A stretch of 64,000 nt of DNA from CAWHJB01 sp963698715 (GTDB lineage Bacteria > Chloroflexota > Anaerolineae > Anaerolineales > UBA4823), in assembly GCA_963698715.1 (NCBI GenBank), contig CAVORW010000003.1, forward strand, positions 496,001-560,000, read 5' to 3'. This document shows, piece after piece, positions 35,585 to 44,905 of the stretch (within the stretch, counting starts at the first letter, position 1; every line of letters begins with the position of its first letter). The notes under the pieces were generated by a model. That model saw nothing but the letters and a program-made list of their open reading frames with translations. It did no database searches and was not told the DNA's origin. A program made the position numbers and the translations under genes.

Positions 35585-37627
35585 TTAGCTGGAAAGATCC
35601 TGTCCAGTCTTGGATTCAACCGGTCCGATAGCTTCGTAAACCAACTCGACCAGATCCTTGATCGCCAGGCGCTTCTCCAGATCCGTGGTTTTAATCGCAT
35701 CCGTGTACATGCTCACATCTTTGGGGCAGGTAACGATCATTACCTGGACTCCGTTCATGGATACGGCCTCCCTTACCCGGCTCTCACTGGGTCTTTCTTT
35801 GAGCGGCTGCTCTTCCATCCAGATTCGACCACCGCCGGCGCCACAACATAATGCTTGGTCGCCATGGCGCGGCATTTCGACCAGGCGACAGCCGGTGGCA
35901 GCAATCACACGCCGAGGGGCATCGTACACGTTGTTGTACCGGCCTAAATAGCAGGGATCGTGGTATGTGACCGTGTAATCCAGCCGCTTATTCAGCTTTA
36001 GCTGGCCAGATGAAATCAATTGATCGAGTAATTCGGCTACATGCAGAACTGATCGGGAAGTGCTGGAATGGCCATTACTGTTCTGCAAGCGCGGGTATTC
36101 ATTTTTCAACGTATTGAAAGAATGCGGGTCGGTAGTTACAATGGCCTGAAATTCGCAGCGTTCCATAGCTGCCAGATTTTTTTCGGCCAGCATTTCGAAT
36201 AAGCCCTCTTCCCCGATCCGGCGCACATCATTTCCGGCGTTGCGCTCTGCGTCGTACAAGATACCGAAATCAAGTCCAGCGGCTTGAAATATTTCCGCCG
36301 TCTGGCAAGCAATTTCTTTAAGGGCGGCATTATAGGAGACGTAATCGCCCACGAACCAAAGATAATGAACGGGCTCACGGCGGGCATCCTTGATTTTGAA
36401 GGCTAGCGATTGTGTCCAGCGAGCGCGCACGCGGTCGGATTGGCCAAAAGAATTACCATAGCGTGCCAGCTTCGCCAGCGCATCCTGGGTCAGGCTGTCG
36501 ACCTGGCCTTCGGTCACAAGGTGCCGGCGCATATCCACGATCGTGGCTACATGGTCAATAAAGGCTGGGCAGGCAGCAGTGCACGCCCGGCAGGTTGTGC
36601 ATGCCCACAGCTCTGCTTGACTGATGACATCTCCATGCAATTTTTGACCGTTTGTGCGCCTCCATACATGAGTCTCTAGCTTAAGCATGAGATCCCGCGG
36701 CGATAAATTTACGCCGCTGGCATAAGCTGGACATTGATCTTGACAGCGCCCACAGCGGGTGCAAGCATCGAAATCCAGCAACTGTTTCCAGGTAAAGTTT
36801 TGCCATTTCTCAACTCCCAGTCCACTGTGTGACCGTGCTGGGTTGAGAGTCCCGGCCGGTTGCAGCGAGCTGAAGAATATGTTGACTGGTGTTGCCACAA
36901 TGTGAAAAAGCTTTGTATAGGGTATGCTGGCAATTAAGCCGAAAGCTATGAGTGTATGGGCCGACCAAATCGCCATGTGCAGAGTTCGATTGGTAGGATC
37001 GCCAATTGTTTCGAAGATTGAAGCCAGCGCTGCACCCACTGGCGACCAGACTGCCCAATCCGGCTTAGTCACAGCGATGCGCAGTCCCTCGACCAGGTAG
37101 CCGGTGATTGCAATTCCAGTCAGGGCGGCGAGCACCAGCCAATCGTCTCGTGCCAACTTGGGGGTTGGCAGGTTCTGGAGGCGCTCAGGGCGTTGGATGT
37201 ACCGCCGGTAGATAGCCATTCCTAACCCAACCATCAGCAGCAGCCCGAAGATGTCCAGCGCCAATTCGAAGATGATGTAGAAAGTACCCGTCAGAAATTG
37301 GAACCCGAAAAACAACCGGGTTACATCCCAGTCTACGGTTGCCAGAGCGGTACCCAAAGCCAATACGATCATCCCCCAGAAGATCGTCAGGTGCATGAAG
37401 CCGGCATATGGCTCTTCCACAGTTCGTTTTTGTCCAACAGCCTGAACCAGAACAGCCAACAGCCGCTGGCCTCGCTTGCCGCTACGCCGATCTGCTTCGC
37501 CCATCCGCCAGCGCTGCACGTGGCGGTAGATGCCGTAGACAAAGACGACGACCGTAATCAGGCCAAGCAGATACTGCCCAATTTCCGCCCAGTGAGGAAT
37601 ATTCCAAAAGGTTTCTCTAATTGGCAT
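35585..37627 (-). CDS. Membrane HdrE-HdrD fusion, EtfAB:menaquinone oxidoreductase (EMO) type
   Basis: A 680-residue fusion. The first 230 residues form a NarI/HdrE-like cytochrome-b membrane domain with about five helices. The rest is HdrD-like: two [4Fe-4S] motifs (CTRCGRCQDQCP near 285, CTTCRACTAACP near 345) and one cysteine-rich CCG block (CYLGRYN ... CCGAGGGRIWME). The position of a first CCG motif is occupied by a Cys-poor sequence (WFVGDYVSY), a family trait. Such fusions next to etfAB transfer electrons from reduced ETF to menaquinone (EMO; DUF224-type oxidoreductases in syntrophs). It lies 39 nt after etfA, supporting that link. Confidence 0.85.
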   Translation of the reverse strand: MPIRETFWNIPHWAEIGQYLLGLITVVVFVYGIYRHVQRWRMGEADRRSGKRGQRLLAVLVQAVGQKRTVEEPYAGFMHLTIFWGMIVLALGTALATVDWDVTRLFFGFQFLTGTFYIIFELALDIFGLLLMVGLGMAIYRRYIQRPERLQNLPTPKLARDDWLVLAALTGIAITGYLVEGLRIAVTKPDWAVWSPVGAALASIFETIGDPTNRTLHMAIWSAHTLIAFGLIASIPYTKLFHIVATPVNIFFSSLQPAGTLNPARSHSGLGVEKWQNFTWKQLLDFDACTRCGRCQDQCPAYASGVNLSPRDLMLKLETHVWRRTNGQKLHGDVISQAELWACTTCRACTAACPAFIDHVATIVDMRRHLVTEGQVDSLTQDALAKLARYGNSFGQSDRVRARWTQSLAFKIKDARREPVHYLWFVGDYVSYNAALKEIACQTAEIFQAAGLDFGILYDAERNAGNDVRRIGEEGLFEMLAEKNLAAMERCEFQAIVTTDPHSFNTLKNEYPRLQNSNGHSSTSRSVLHVAELLDQLISSGQLKLNKRLDYTVTYHDPCYLGRYNNVYDAPRRVIAATGCRLVEMPRHGDQALCCGAGGGRIWMEEQPLKERPSESRVREAVSMNGVQVMIVTCPKDVSMYTDAIKTTDLEKRLAIKDLVELVYEAIGPVESKTGQDLSS

Positions 37628-37666
37628 CGTAGATACCTCAGTTAGCAGAGAGCGCCAGCCGTGTGA

Positions 37667-38650
37667 TCAGGGCACGCGCGCCGAATGAGCTTGCTTCACC
37701 TTTTCGGTCAGAATTGGAATCAGGTCTAAAAGGTCTATGGTTGCGCCAAACTTAGCCAGGTTAAAGATTGGTGCATCTGGATCGGTATTGATCGCGATGA
37801 TCATCTCGGAATCGCCGATTGCCTCGACATGCTCTGGGGCACCGCTGATCCCTAAGGCCAGGTATATTTTTGGCTTCACATGTCTGCCAGATTTTCCTAC
37901 CAGACGGGAGGCGGGCAGCCAGCCCTGGTCTACTACCGGGCGAGATGAGCATACTACTCCCCCTAGCGCCTCGGCCAGATCTTGCGCCATCTGTAAGTTG
38001 GCCTCGTTCTCGATACCTCGGCCGACAGCCACCAGCAGGTTTTCCTTGGATATATCCACATCGCTGATATCCGGCTCGATATACTGCTTAAGGTTCAGGC
38101 GGGGTTGTGAAAATGCTGGGGCTTCGATGCGGGTAATCACCGCTGGTTGGTCGCTGCGTCCTTCTTCCGGCTTGTAACCGCCAGGCATCATGGTCACAAA
38201 TGCTGTCGGTTTGGGAAGCTCCCCTTTAACCATGAGTTTTCCACCGCACACCTGGCTGACATACTGGATTTCACCATCTTGGGAGCGCAGGTGATGGCAA
38301 GAACTGACCACCGGCAATTCCCGGCGGGCGGCCAGCGGACCGGCAACTTCGGCGCCGTTGGATGTATCTCCGATCAGCACAAGGCGCGCTGGATGGCTAT
38401 CGATGAGCGCTTCCAGGGCCTGTTGGTAGATATCAGGATTAAAGTCAGCCAGGGCAGGGTGATCCATGACCCACACCTGGTCAGCCGCCAGATCGTGGGC
38501 CAAGCTCTCAACATTGTGCCCAAATATAATGGCGATCAGGTTGCTTGAAGTGGCATCTGTTAGTGAGCGCCCTGCCGCCAGCATTACATAGGAGATTTCT
38601 GCCACCTGGCCGCGCAGGTGTTCGATCAGTACGAAAATATCCTGGTTCAT
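37667..38650 (-). CDS. etfA: Electron transfer flavoprotein alpha subunit
   Basis: A 327-residue EtfA: an N-terminal alpha/beta domain and a C-terminal FAD-binding domain with VAVGRGIEN, SRPVVDQGW, QTG-equivalent SGRHVKPKIYLALGISGAPEH and a late INTDPDAPIF. The FAD-binding pattern is intact. EtfAB carries electrons from acyl-CoA or 2-hydroxyacid dehydrogenases. No dehydrogenase gene is in the window. It is followed by the EMO gene at 39 nt and preceded by etfB at 32 nt. Confidence 0.93.
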   Translation of the reverse strand: MNQDIFVLIEHLRGQVAEISYVMLAAGRSLTDATSSNLIAIIFGHNVESLAHDLAADQVWVMDHPALADFNPDIYQQALEALIDSHPARLVLIGDTSNGAEVAGPLAARRELPVVSSCHHLRSQDGEIQYVSQVCGGKLMVKGELPKPTAFVTMMPGGYKPEEGRSDQPAVITRIEAPAFSQPRLNLKQYIEPDISDVDISKENLLVAVGRGIENEANLQMAQDLAEALGGVVCSSRPVVDQGWLPASRLVGKSGRHVKPKIYLALGISGAPEHVEAIGDSEMIIAINTDPDAPIFNLAKFGATIDLLDLIPILTEKVKQAHSARVP

Positions 38651-38682
38651 ATTTGTTCTCCTGCCTGTATCCTTTAAAAAGA

Positions 38683-39444
38683 TCAGCGCACACCAACCTC
38701 ATTGAATAACTCGACAATTTGGGCAGCAACCGATTCAATGTCTCCCGTGAGCATCGTCGCACGTTTTGCGCTCTCTGGTTTGAAAAGCTTGTAAGCCGGA
38801 GATTCTTCAATCCCCAGTTCAGGAGCGGACCGGTCTTCAAGCGCCGCTGATTTCATGGCCTGCCGAATCCTGCTAAAAGCGATATAGCTCAATGGACGTT
38901 CGGCTGCCTGGATTCCTAACACGGCCGGCAAAGTCAACTCAATTTCTGCTATCAGTCCCCCAGGGTACTCTTTGTTTACAATGGCTTTGCCATCAACGAT
39001 ATGGACACCAGTCACATACCCGGTATAGGGCAGCTCGAGCATGCCAGCCAGCAGGGCGCCCAAGGGTCCATCCAGGTCATTATGGGCCTGGACCCCGGTG
39101 AGCACTAAATCCGCCCCCAGCGATTTAACGATCGGAGCAATCGCATGCGCCAGGAAGCGATTACTTGGATTTTGCTCGAACGCCCCGCACAGCTTGATCA
39201 GGTGGTTGGCACCTTTGGCCGAGGCGGTAAACAAGACATCATCCGCACCATCCATGTCAGGTGCAATCACGATGACTTGAGCATTAAGGTTTTCTTTCAA
39301 CAATATCGCCTGTTCGATGGCGTGCTCGTCAAGCTCATTGAGCTTATAACGCACCCACATCGGATCGAGGGCAGTCCCCTGATCGTTAATGATGAGTTCG
39401 TCAACCAGATCAGGAACAAGTTTTACGGGGACTACGATATTCAT
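38683..39444 (-). CDS. etfB: Electron transfer flavoprotein beta subunit
   Basis: A 253-residue EtfB with the typical start MNIVVPVKLVPD, the adenosine-nucleotide-binding loop DLVLTGVQAHNDLDG and the conserved LPYTGYVTGV and PAVLGIQAAERPL stretch near the C-terminus. It binds AMP or, in bifurcating ETFs, a second FAD; the sequence was not sorted into either class here. It is second in the operon, 13 nt after the HdrD-like gene. Confidence 0.93.
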   Translation of the reverse strand: MNIVVPVKLVPDLVDELIINDQGTALDPMWVRYKLNELDEHAIEQAILLKENLNAQVIVIAPDMDGADDVLFTASAKGANHLIKLCGAFEQNPSNRFLAHAIAPIVKSLGADLVLTGVQAHNDLDGPLGALLAGMLELPYTGYVTGVHIVDGKAIVNKEYPGGLIAEIELTLPAVLGIQAAERPLSYIAFSRIRQAMKSAALEDRSAPELGIEESPAYKLFKPESAKRATMLTGDIESVAAQIVELFNEVGVR

Positions 39445-39457
39445 TTTTTCCTCCTCT

Positions 39458-40663
39458 TCACAGGCCCATCAACTCAACCAGCAGTTCGGCGATGTCCCGC
39501 ACCATCAACCGACTGGCTCTTTCGACCATTTTGGCAGCATCCTCAAAGCGTGGGGCCTCATAAGGACAGGCAATCGCCAGGATGTCTGCTCCGGCAGCGA
39601 CAGCTTCGCGAACTCGCCATTCGGAGAGCCTGACATGCGCTTTCTCCCAGGTATAGCCGTCCAGCCACATCCCGCCACCACCACCGCCACAGCACAGGCT
39701 GTTCTCACGATTATGAGACATTTCCACCTGCTCCAGGCCGGGGATGGCAGCCAATAAGCGGCGCGGCTCCTCATAAATGGCATTGGCACGACTCAAGTAG
39801 CAGGGATCGTGATAGGTTACTCGGGCTTTTACCGGATGGCGCAGGAGTGGCTTGAGTTGAGACAAATGGTCTGCCAGGAACTGGGTATAGTGGCGAACGG
39901 GATATTGGATGCCCAGCGCTGGGTACTCATTTTTTAGCGCGTTATAAGCATGCGGATCTGTGGTAATGATCTCATTGAAGGTATAACGACCCAATATCTT
40001 GCCATTCTTTTCGGCCAGCATTTCGAACAACCCGCGTTCACCTGCCAGGCGTTGGGAATCGCCATCGCTATGTTCTTCGTGTCCCAAGATGCCATAATCG
40101 ACTCCCAAACCATGCAGGATTTTGGCAAACGCCTGGCTGACCAGATTGACCCGCGGATGAAAAGAAGCATAATCACCCACAAACCAGAGCACGTCAACCG
40201 GCTGGCGTACCTGGCTCATGATTTTGACAGGAGGCTCGGCTCCCCTGGTCCAGGCGGCACGCCGGCGAGGCGATTCGCCCATAGGGTTTCCGTATCGCTG
40301 TGAGTTTTCCAGAGCATCCTGCAGTTCCGTCGGCACATTTCCCACCAGAAGCAGCTCTTCTTTGGTGCGGGTCATCAGGCCGAGGGTCAATGGGATCTTG
40401 GCAGGGCAGGCTTGCGTGCAGGCATAGCAGGATACACACATCCATACCAGATCGGTATTCAGAACACGCTCAAAGAATCCGGCACGCAAAGTAGCAATCA
40501 TTTTACTCGGCGGAAAGTCCATCAGATATCCGAATGGACATACGCCGCTGCAGGTCCCACATTGTAAACAGGCCAGAATTTGCTCGCCTTCGGGCAGCTT
40601 TTGAAGACTGGCATAGAATAAATCATTGAGCGAAGGCTTTTGTGAGGTCATAGCCATCGTCAT
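39458..40663 (-). CDS. HdrD-like (Fe-S)-binding oxidoreductase
   Basis: A 401-residue cytoplasmic HdrD/GlpC-like protein without membrane anchor. Two [4Fe-4S] motifs (CLQCGTCSGVCP near 34, CVSCYACTQACP near 76) are followed by one CCG block (DPCYLSR ... CCGGGGGGMWLDG). The first CCG position is again Cys-poor (WFVGDYASF). It resembles the C-terminal half of the EMO protein and could replace HdrBC as partner of HdrA, or act as a second ETF acceptor. It is the first gene of the operon: a strong GGAGGT lies six bases before the ATG at 40663, and four 11-bp units lie about 100 nt upstream. Confidence 0.85.
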   Translation of the reverse strand: MTMAMTSQKPSLNDLFYASLQKLPEGEQILACLQCGTCSGVCPFGYLMDFPPSKMIATLRAGFFERVLNTDLVWMCVSCYACTQACPAKIPLTLGLMTRTKEELLLVGNVPTELQDALENSQRYGNPMGESPRRRAAWTRGAEPPVKIMSQVRQPVDVLWFVGDYASFHPRVNLVSQAFAKILHGLGVDYGILGHEEHSDGDSQRLAGERGLFEMLAEKNGKILGRYTFNEIITTDPHAYNALKNEYPALGIQYPVRHYTQFLADHLSQLKPLLRHPVKARVTYHDPCYLSRANAIYEEPRRLLAAIPGLEQVEMSHNRENSLCCGGGGGGMWLDGYTWEKAHVRLSEWRVREAVAAGADILAIACPYEAPRFEDAAKMVERASRLMVRDIAELLVELMGL

Positions 40664-40776
40664 GATCGCACCTCCGGATAAAAGTCAGCAGATCCGAGTC
40701 GTGCTCAGGTTATTCAGGTATGGTGGATGGGGAGAAGAAACCTGGCGCGGAGTTAATGCGAGGATAACAAACGGAT

Positions 40777-40820
40777 GGCTACAAAACGACTACAAAATGG
40801 ATGCAGACTGGCTACAAATT
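40777..40820 (-). promoter_or_regulatory. Four tandem 11-bp units, candidate SARP operator
   Basis: On the plus strand four consecutive 11-nt units read GGCTACAAAAC, GACTACAAAAT, GGATGCAGACT and GGCTACAAATT; read along the operon the core is TTTGTAGCC. The exact 11-bp period matches the direct repeats that SARP-type regulators bind. The block fills the first 44 nt after the regulator gene's stop (40821). A TATCCT about 10 nt beyond the last unit is a possible -10. Confidence 0.6.
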
Positions 40821-43800
40821 TCACCCTATATCAGCCAGAATTTGCTCTGCCAGGCCTTGATCATAGCGACGGCCATGCAGCGTTGCCAGTTCCAATGCCT
40901 TGGAGACGAACGATTTCGCCAGGCGAAAATTATTTTGCAAGCGATGCGCCTCGGCCAGGCCGGCGTACAAGCGGCTCTGCTCGGAGCGGGAGTCGAGGCG
41001 CTCGGCCAGCGCTAAGCCTTCCCGCAAATATGTCAGCGCTTTTTCGGGCTGGCTGGCTTGATTTTCCAGCCAGCCGAGGTGGCAAAGGCAGAAGATTTCC
41101 TGGGTTCGATCCGAAATCTCCTGGGCAATTTCCAGGCTGGAAATGAAGCATTCTCGGGCCTGATCGATCTGCCGGCTGCCGGAAAGTGCCACCCCAAGGT
41201 CTCCCAGCGCGATGCGCCGCAAGTATGGATTTTTGGTTTGCTCGCAACGATCCAAGGCCTCGTAGGCTAATTTCTCAGCGCTAATAAGATTGCCCATATA
41301 GATATAAAGGGTAGATAGGTTACCCAGGGTGTGGATTTCATAGTGGGCTTCATCTAGCTCACGGAAGAGCTGCAATGCCTCTAGGAAGCTCCTTTCTGCG
41401 CGCCCGAAATCGCCGCTGGCGCGCAGTGCCAGACCAATCTCGCGCAGTGCTCGAGCCTGCAAACACTTATTTTCGATCCGGTGGCTGATCTGCAAGGTTT
41501 TTTCTGCACAAGCTTGTGCCAGCCGGTAGCGGCAAAACCAGCGATGGGCGTTGGCTTCGCGGAGATGCACTTGAGCCAGATTGTTTTGGTCGCCCAATGC
41601 ACTGGCGATGCGGGACTCTTCGGCGATATCATCCTGAAATGCAGCCATTTCCCCAAAAGATCGAAAAATGCTGCTCCGCTGCGAGAGCGCTTGGATCTGC
41701 AGGCGATAATTGGCGGCAATCTCTTGCTCCGATCGCAAGAGTATCGCCTCTTCTTTGAGCGAAACCAGAGCGCGGCTAAAGAAATCCAGTGCTTCGCAAT
41801 TCGCCATCACCTGGATCGAACGCTCTCCAGCCTGCAATGCGAAACCAGCTGCCTTCCCGGGTTCCCCGCTTTGTTCGAAGTGCCAGGCAAGTAGTGCAAT
41901 TTCATTCGGATGATATTTCTCTAGCAAGCTGGCACTATGGCGGTGCAGGAAGCGACGTTGACCATAACCAATATCGTGATAAACCACCAGGCGCAGCAAA
42001 TCGTGAGAAAACAGGTAAGCCCCCCGGAGCTGGCTCAGGAAACGGTGAGAAACCAGGCTATCCAGTCTTTCCAGGATTTCCAGTTCATCTGCTGCGACCA
42101 GGTCTTGAACCATCTCAAATGTAATCGGAAAGTTTAAGACCGCCAGGGTTTCTAAAAGTTTGCGTTCAAGCGCGGTTACAGGAGCCAATCGTTGCCGGAT
42201 TGCATCCTGAACCGTTTTGGGGATTGGGAAACGATCCAGGTTGATGGGTTGATCTGGGATTAGATGACTATCGACTAACACCTGTAAGGTCTCGAACAGG
42301 AAGAATGGGTTGCCCCCTGAGATCTGATGCAGTCTGGCTGCCAAGCCTGGCAAATTTTTATGGTCGCCAAAATGACATTGGAGAATCTGACGTACGTCCT
42401 CCAGCGTCAAACCCGACAACCCGTATTCATCGAGTAAGCCCAGCCGGTTGAGCACTGAACGGATTTCAGCCAGGCGCTGATGGTCTTCGCTGCGGTAAGA
42501 GCCTACAATGATTATATGCCCCAGTCCGCCAGACGCCAACCGGTTTACAAAATAAATCAACCACTCCAGGGTAGTTGGATCGGCCCAATGCAGATCGTCT
42601 ACCAGGATCAGCAGCGGCCGAAATCTGTTCTGGAGAGCAGTTACCAGCTGGTATAGAGCTTCGAACAGGCGTATTCGGGCTTCTTCCGGCCTGGCCGGCA
42701 GAGGAGCCGGCAACTCGGGAAACCGGGTGTAAATCTCGGGCAGCAAACGGGCAGCTTCCGCCAGCCAGAGCGAGCTGTTTTTGATTGAAATTGCCTGGTT
42801 CTCAATGACTGGATGAAGAGCTTCAGCAATCGGGTGGAAGGGCAGATTTTCAAGCCCCTGGCTGCAGGCACAGAATAAAACTGTTCCATGAGAGAGATAG
42901 CCCGATGCGATGTGCTGTAACAGGCGAGTCTTACCGATACCCGGCTCACCACTGACCAGGACGACACGGTTGCGACCCGAGACCGCCATATTAAAGGCCT
43001 GGTCGATCATACTAAGGACTTCGTGGTAGCCCGTAAAAGGCGTTTCCAGGCTAGCCAGTTTTCTCTCCGCAAATCTGGCCAGAGAAACCGGCAGGCTGGC
43101 TGGATGCGACCCCAAGGCCGACTGGTAAACAGCCCAGGTTTTCGGTGAGGGGCTGATCCCAAGCTCCCGTTCGAGGGTGGCAGCACAGATTTCAAACTGG
43201 CGCTCTGCTGCGCTGCTATCCCCGACCGCAGCGGAAAGCTCGATCAGTTTGCAATGCACTTCCTCAGCCAGATTGTCAATTTCGAGATAGCACTTAGCAT
43301 AGGCGATGGCGTTCTCAAACTGTTTCCGATGATGATAGTAATTGATTAAATCAAATAGAATCTCCAGGTACCTGCCCTCATAATAACGCCGCTCCTGGTT
43401 AACCCAGTTTTCAAATTCTGCGGAAGTGTTCAGCGAAAAACCATTCAGGAACGAGCCGCGATAAGATTTAACTGCGCTTTCTAAGAGCTCCAGGCCGGGT
43501 AGGGCATCTTTTCCAGAGCTGGATGTGAAATCAAACAGGTTGTGACGTTCGGCATATCCTTCATCTAAAATCAATGTGTCCGACCAGGCAAGCACAGGAT
43601 TCAGGAACACGCATCCATTCTGATCACCTAGCAAATCTGGGAGCGGTAAAGCTTTGCGAAGATGGGTCAGCAAATGAGTCAGGTAGCGGCGGGCTCTGGG
43701 GATTGGGATGTCAGGCCAAACCAGTAAACAAAGTTGATCGCGCGGTATGGCTTGGAAATTTGTGGCCAATCTATAGAGTAAAGCGCGTACCTGGCGCCGC

Positions 43801-43931
43801 GAGATTGCCAGGGCTTGTCCTTTCCACACCACCCGAGGCGACCCCAGCATTTCGATTTGCAAACGTTCAATATCATCCCCCAAAAGAACATTCTTATCGG
43901 ATGCATCTTTGGAATTAAATTGCCCGCTCAT
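40821..43931 (-). CDS. SARP-family transcriptional activator with AAA ATPase and TPR domains
   Basis: A 1036-residue multidomain regulator. Residues about 24-105 form an OmpR-like winged helix of the SARP kind (RRQVRALLYRL, LVWPDIPIPRARRYLTHLL). A bacterial transcriptional activation domain (about 115-270) follows. Next comes an AAA/NTPase domain with Walker A GEPGIGKTRLL near 328 and Walker B LLILVDDLHWAD near 444. Then TPR-like helical repeats fill the rest (ARALREIGLALRASGDFGRAE and similar). Such proteins are STAND-type regulators activated by a ligand and ATP. It lies upstream of, and in the same direction as, the Etf-Hdr-Mvh operon, so it is the natural candidate activator. It may also autoregulate. 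Confidence 0.88.
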   Translation of the reverse strand: MSGQFNSKDASDKNVLLGDDIERLQIEMLGSPRVVWKGQALAISRRQVRALLYRLATNFQAIPRDQLCLLVWPDIPIPRARRYLTHLLTHLRKALPLPDLLGDQNGCVFLNPVLAWSDTLILDEGYAERHNLFDFTSSSGKDALPGLELLESAVKSYRGSFLNGFSLNTSAEFENWVNQERRYYEGRYLEILFDLINYYHHRKQFENAIAYAKCYLEIDNLAEEVHCKLIELSAAVGDSSAAERQFEICAATLERELGISPSPKTWAVYQSALGSHPASLPVSLARFAERKLASLETPFTGYHEVLSMIDQAFNMAVSGRNRVVLVSGEPGIGKTRLLQHIASGYLSHGTVLFCACSQGLENLPFHPIAEALHPVIENQAISIKNSSLWLAEAARLLPEIYTRFPELPAPLPARPEEARIRLFEALYQLVTALQNRFRPLLILVDDLHWADPTTLEWLIYFVNRLASGGLGHIIIVGSYRSEDHQRLAEIRSVLNRLGLLDEYGLSGLTLEDVRQILQCHFGDHKNLPGLAARLHQISGGNPFFLFETLQVLVDSHLIPDQPINLDRFPIPKTVQDAIRQRLAPVTALERKLLETLAVLNFPITFEMVQDLVAADELEILERLDSLVSHRFLSQLRGAYLFSHDLLRLVVYHDIGYGQRRFLHRHSASLLEKYHPNEIALLAWHFEQSGEPGKAAGFALQAGERSIQVMANCEALDFFSRALVSLKEEAILLRSEQEIAANYRLQIQALSQRSSIFRSFGEMAAFQDDIAEESRIASALGDQNNLAQVHLREANAHRWFCRYRLAQACAEKTLQISHRIENKCLQARALREIGLALRASGDFGRAERSFLEALQLFRELDEAHYEIHTLGNLSTLYIYMGNLISAEKLAYEALDRCEQTKNPYLRRIALGDLGVALSGSRQIDQARECFISSLEIAQEISDRTQEIFCLCHLGWLENQASQPEKALTYLREGLALAERLDSRSEQSRLYAGLAEAHRLQNNFRLAKSFVSKALELATLHGRRYDQGLAEQILADIG

Positions 43932-44158
43932 CGCTGACTCGCAAAATTATATCTGATCATGAAACGCAGATCAGCCGGTGGAGTTAACCCCATTGTACAT
44001 AATATTAGTATCCCAAAGCAAGTCCAATTAAGGCCCCGTGTCAAAATCCCAGCTGGACCGCTGTTCCATCATTAGAAATTTGCGTACAATCGAATAAATT
44101 CCTGATTTCAGTTACGTTACAATACTTGGTTTAAAGGGGGGGAATGATCTAAAGGATT

Positions 44159-44905
44159 TTACTGGAACCAGTCGCGCATATCAACCACGCTTGAAATCAC
44201 CGGGCATTCAGCTTCAGGAAAGAGTCCTTTGGGATCAACAAGCATCGTTGGAAGACCAGCAGCATTCGCACCGAGTATGTCCGCGAAATAATTGTCACCA
44301 ATATATATCGTTTCGCTGGGTTGGAGTTTCATGATATCAAGTACTGCAAGAAAAGCCTTTGGGTCTGGTTTCCAAATTCCCAATTCGCCCCCAGAGATGA
44401 CTAGCTCGAAGAGTTTACCTATGCCCAAGTTGTCAAGCATGTCTTCGACGGGCCGATACCGGTTAGTAAACAGCCCAAGACGATACCCTTGGTTTTTGAG
44501 CACGACGAGTAAATCTTCAACTCCGGCTTCCAGGTGTTCTGAAGGCTGGTTCTGTTGAGCCAATTCTTGAGAATTCTGGAGATGAATGTCCCTGTCAATC
44601 TGATCAATATCCAAGATATCGAAATAACAGGATATAAAGTTATTCCAAAAATCACTGCTTGTTGTGTTGCCGAATGTGTTGACGTCTCGTTTCATTTCTT
44701 CAGACGGCATCCAGTAATAATGCCACCAACGCTCCCCTTTGAGTAAGCGTCGTTTTTCAATTCCAGGCCAAATTTCTGCAACACGCTCATTCAGCAAGTC
44801 TACCGTGCGCGGCCTGGCATGCAGTAATGTTCCATCGAGATCAAATAATAGGGTTGAATACTGTTTTAAGTCAACTGAAGGTACTTTCCGTTGCATGTTG
44901 ATCAA
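44159..44905 (-). CDS. HAD-family hydrolase (phosphatase)
   Basis: A 248-residue HAD-superfamily protein with all four motifs: FDLDGT (nucleophile Asp22, acid Asp24), LFTNRY, the Lys in GIWKPDPKAF and the acidic motif IYIGDNYFAD. The cap between motifs I and II is alpha-helical as in YjjG-like and haloacid-type members. It would dephosphorylate a small metabolite. The start is a TTG, five bases after AGGA and directly after the stop of the upstream PfkB-M42 gene; ATG at 44896 is an alternative. Last gene of the catabolic locus. Confidence 0.85.
   Translation of the reverse strand: MINMQRKVPSVDLKQYSTLLFDLDGTLLHARPRTVDLLNERVAEIWPGIEKRRLLKGERWWHYYWMPSEEMKRDVNTFGNTTSSDFWNNFISCYFDILDIDQIDRDIHLQNSQELAQQNQPSEHLEAGVEDLLVVLKNQGYRLGLFTNRYRPVEDMLDNLGIGKLFELVISGGELGIWKPDPKAFLAVLDIMKLQPSETIYIGDNYFADILGANAAGLPTMLVDPKGLFPEAECPVISSVVDMRDWFQ

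Noticed and set aside
40761..40787. GGATAACAAAC as a fifth SARP repeat unit
   Set aside because: It resembles the unit but lies at a 15-bp offset, out of the 11-bp phase, and overlaps the possible -10.
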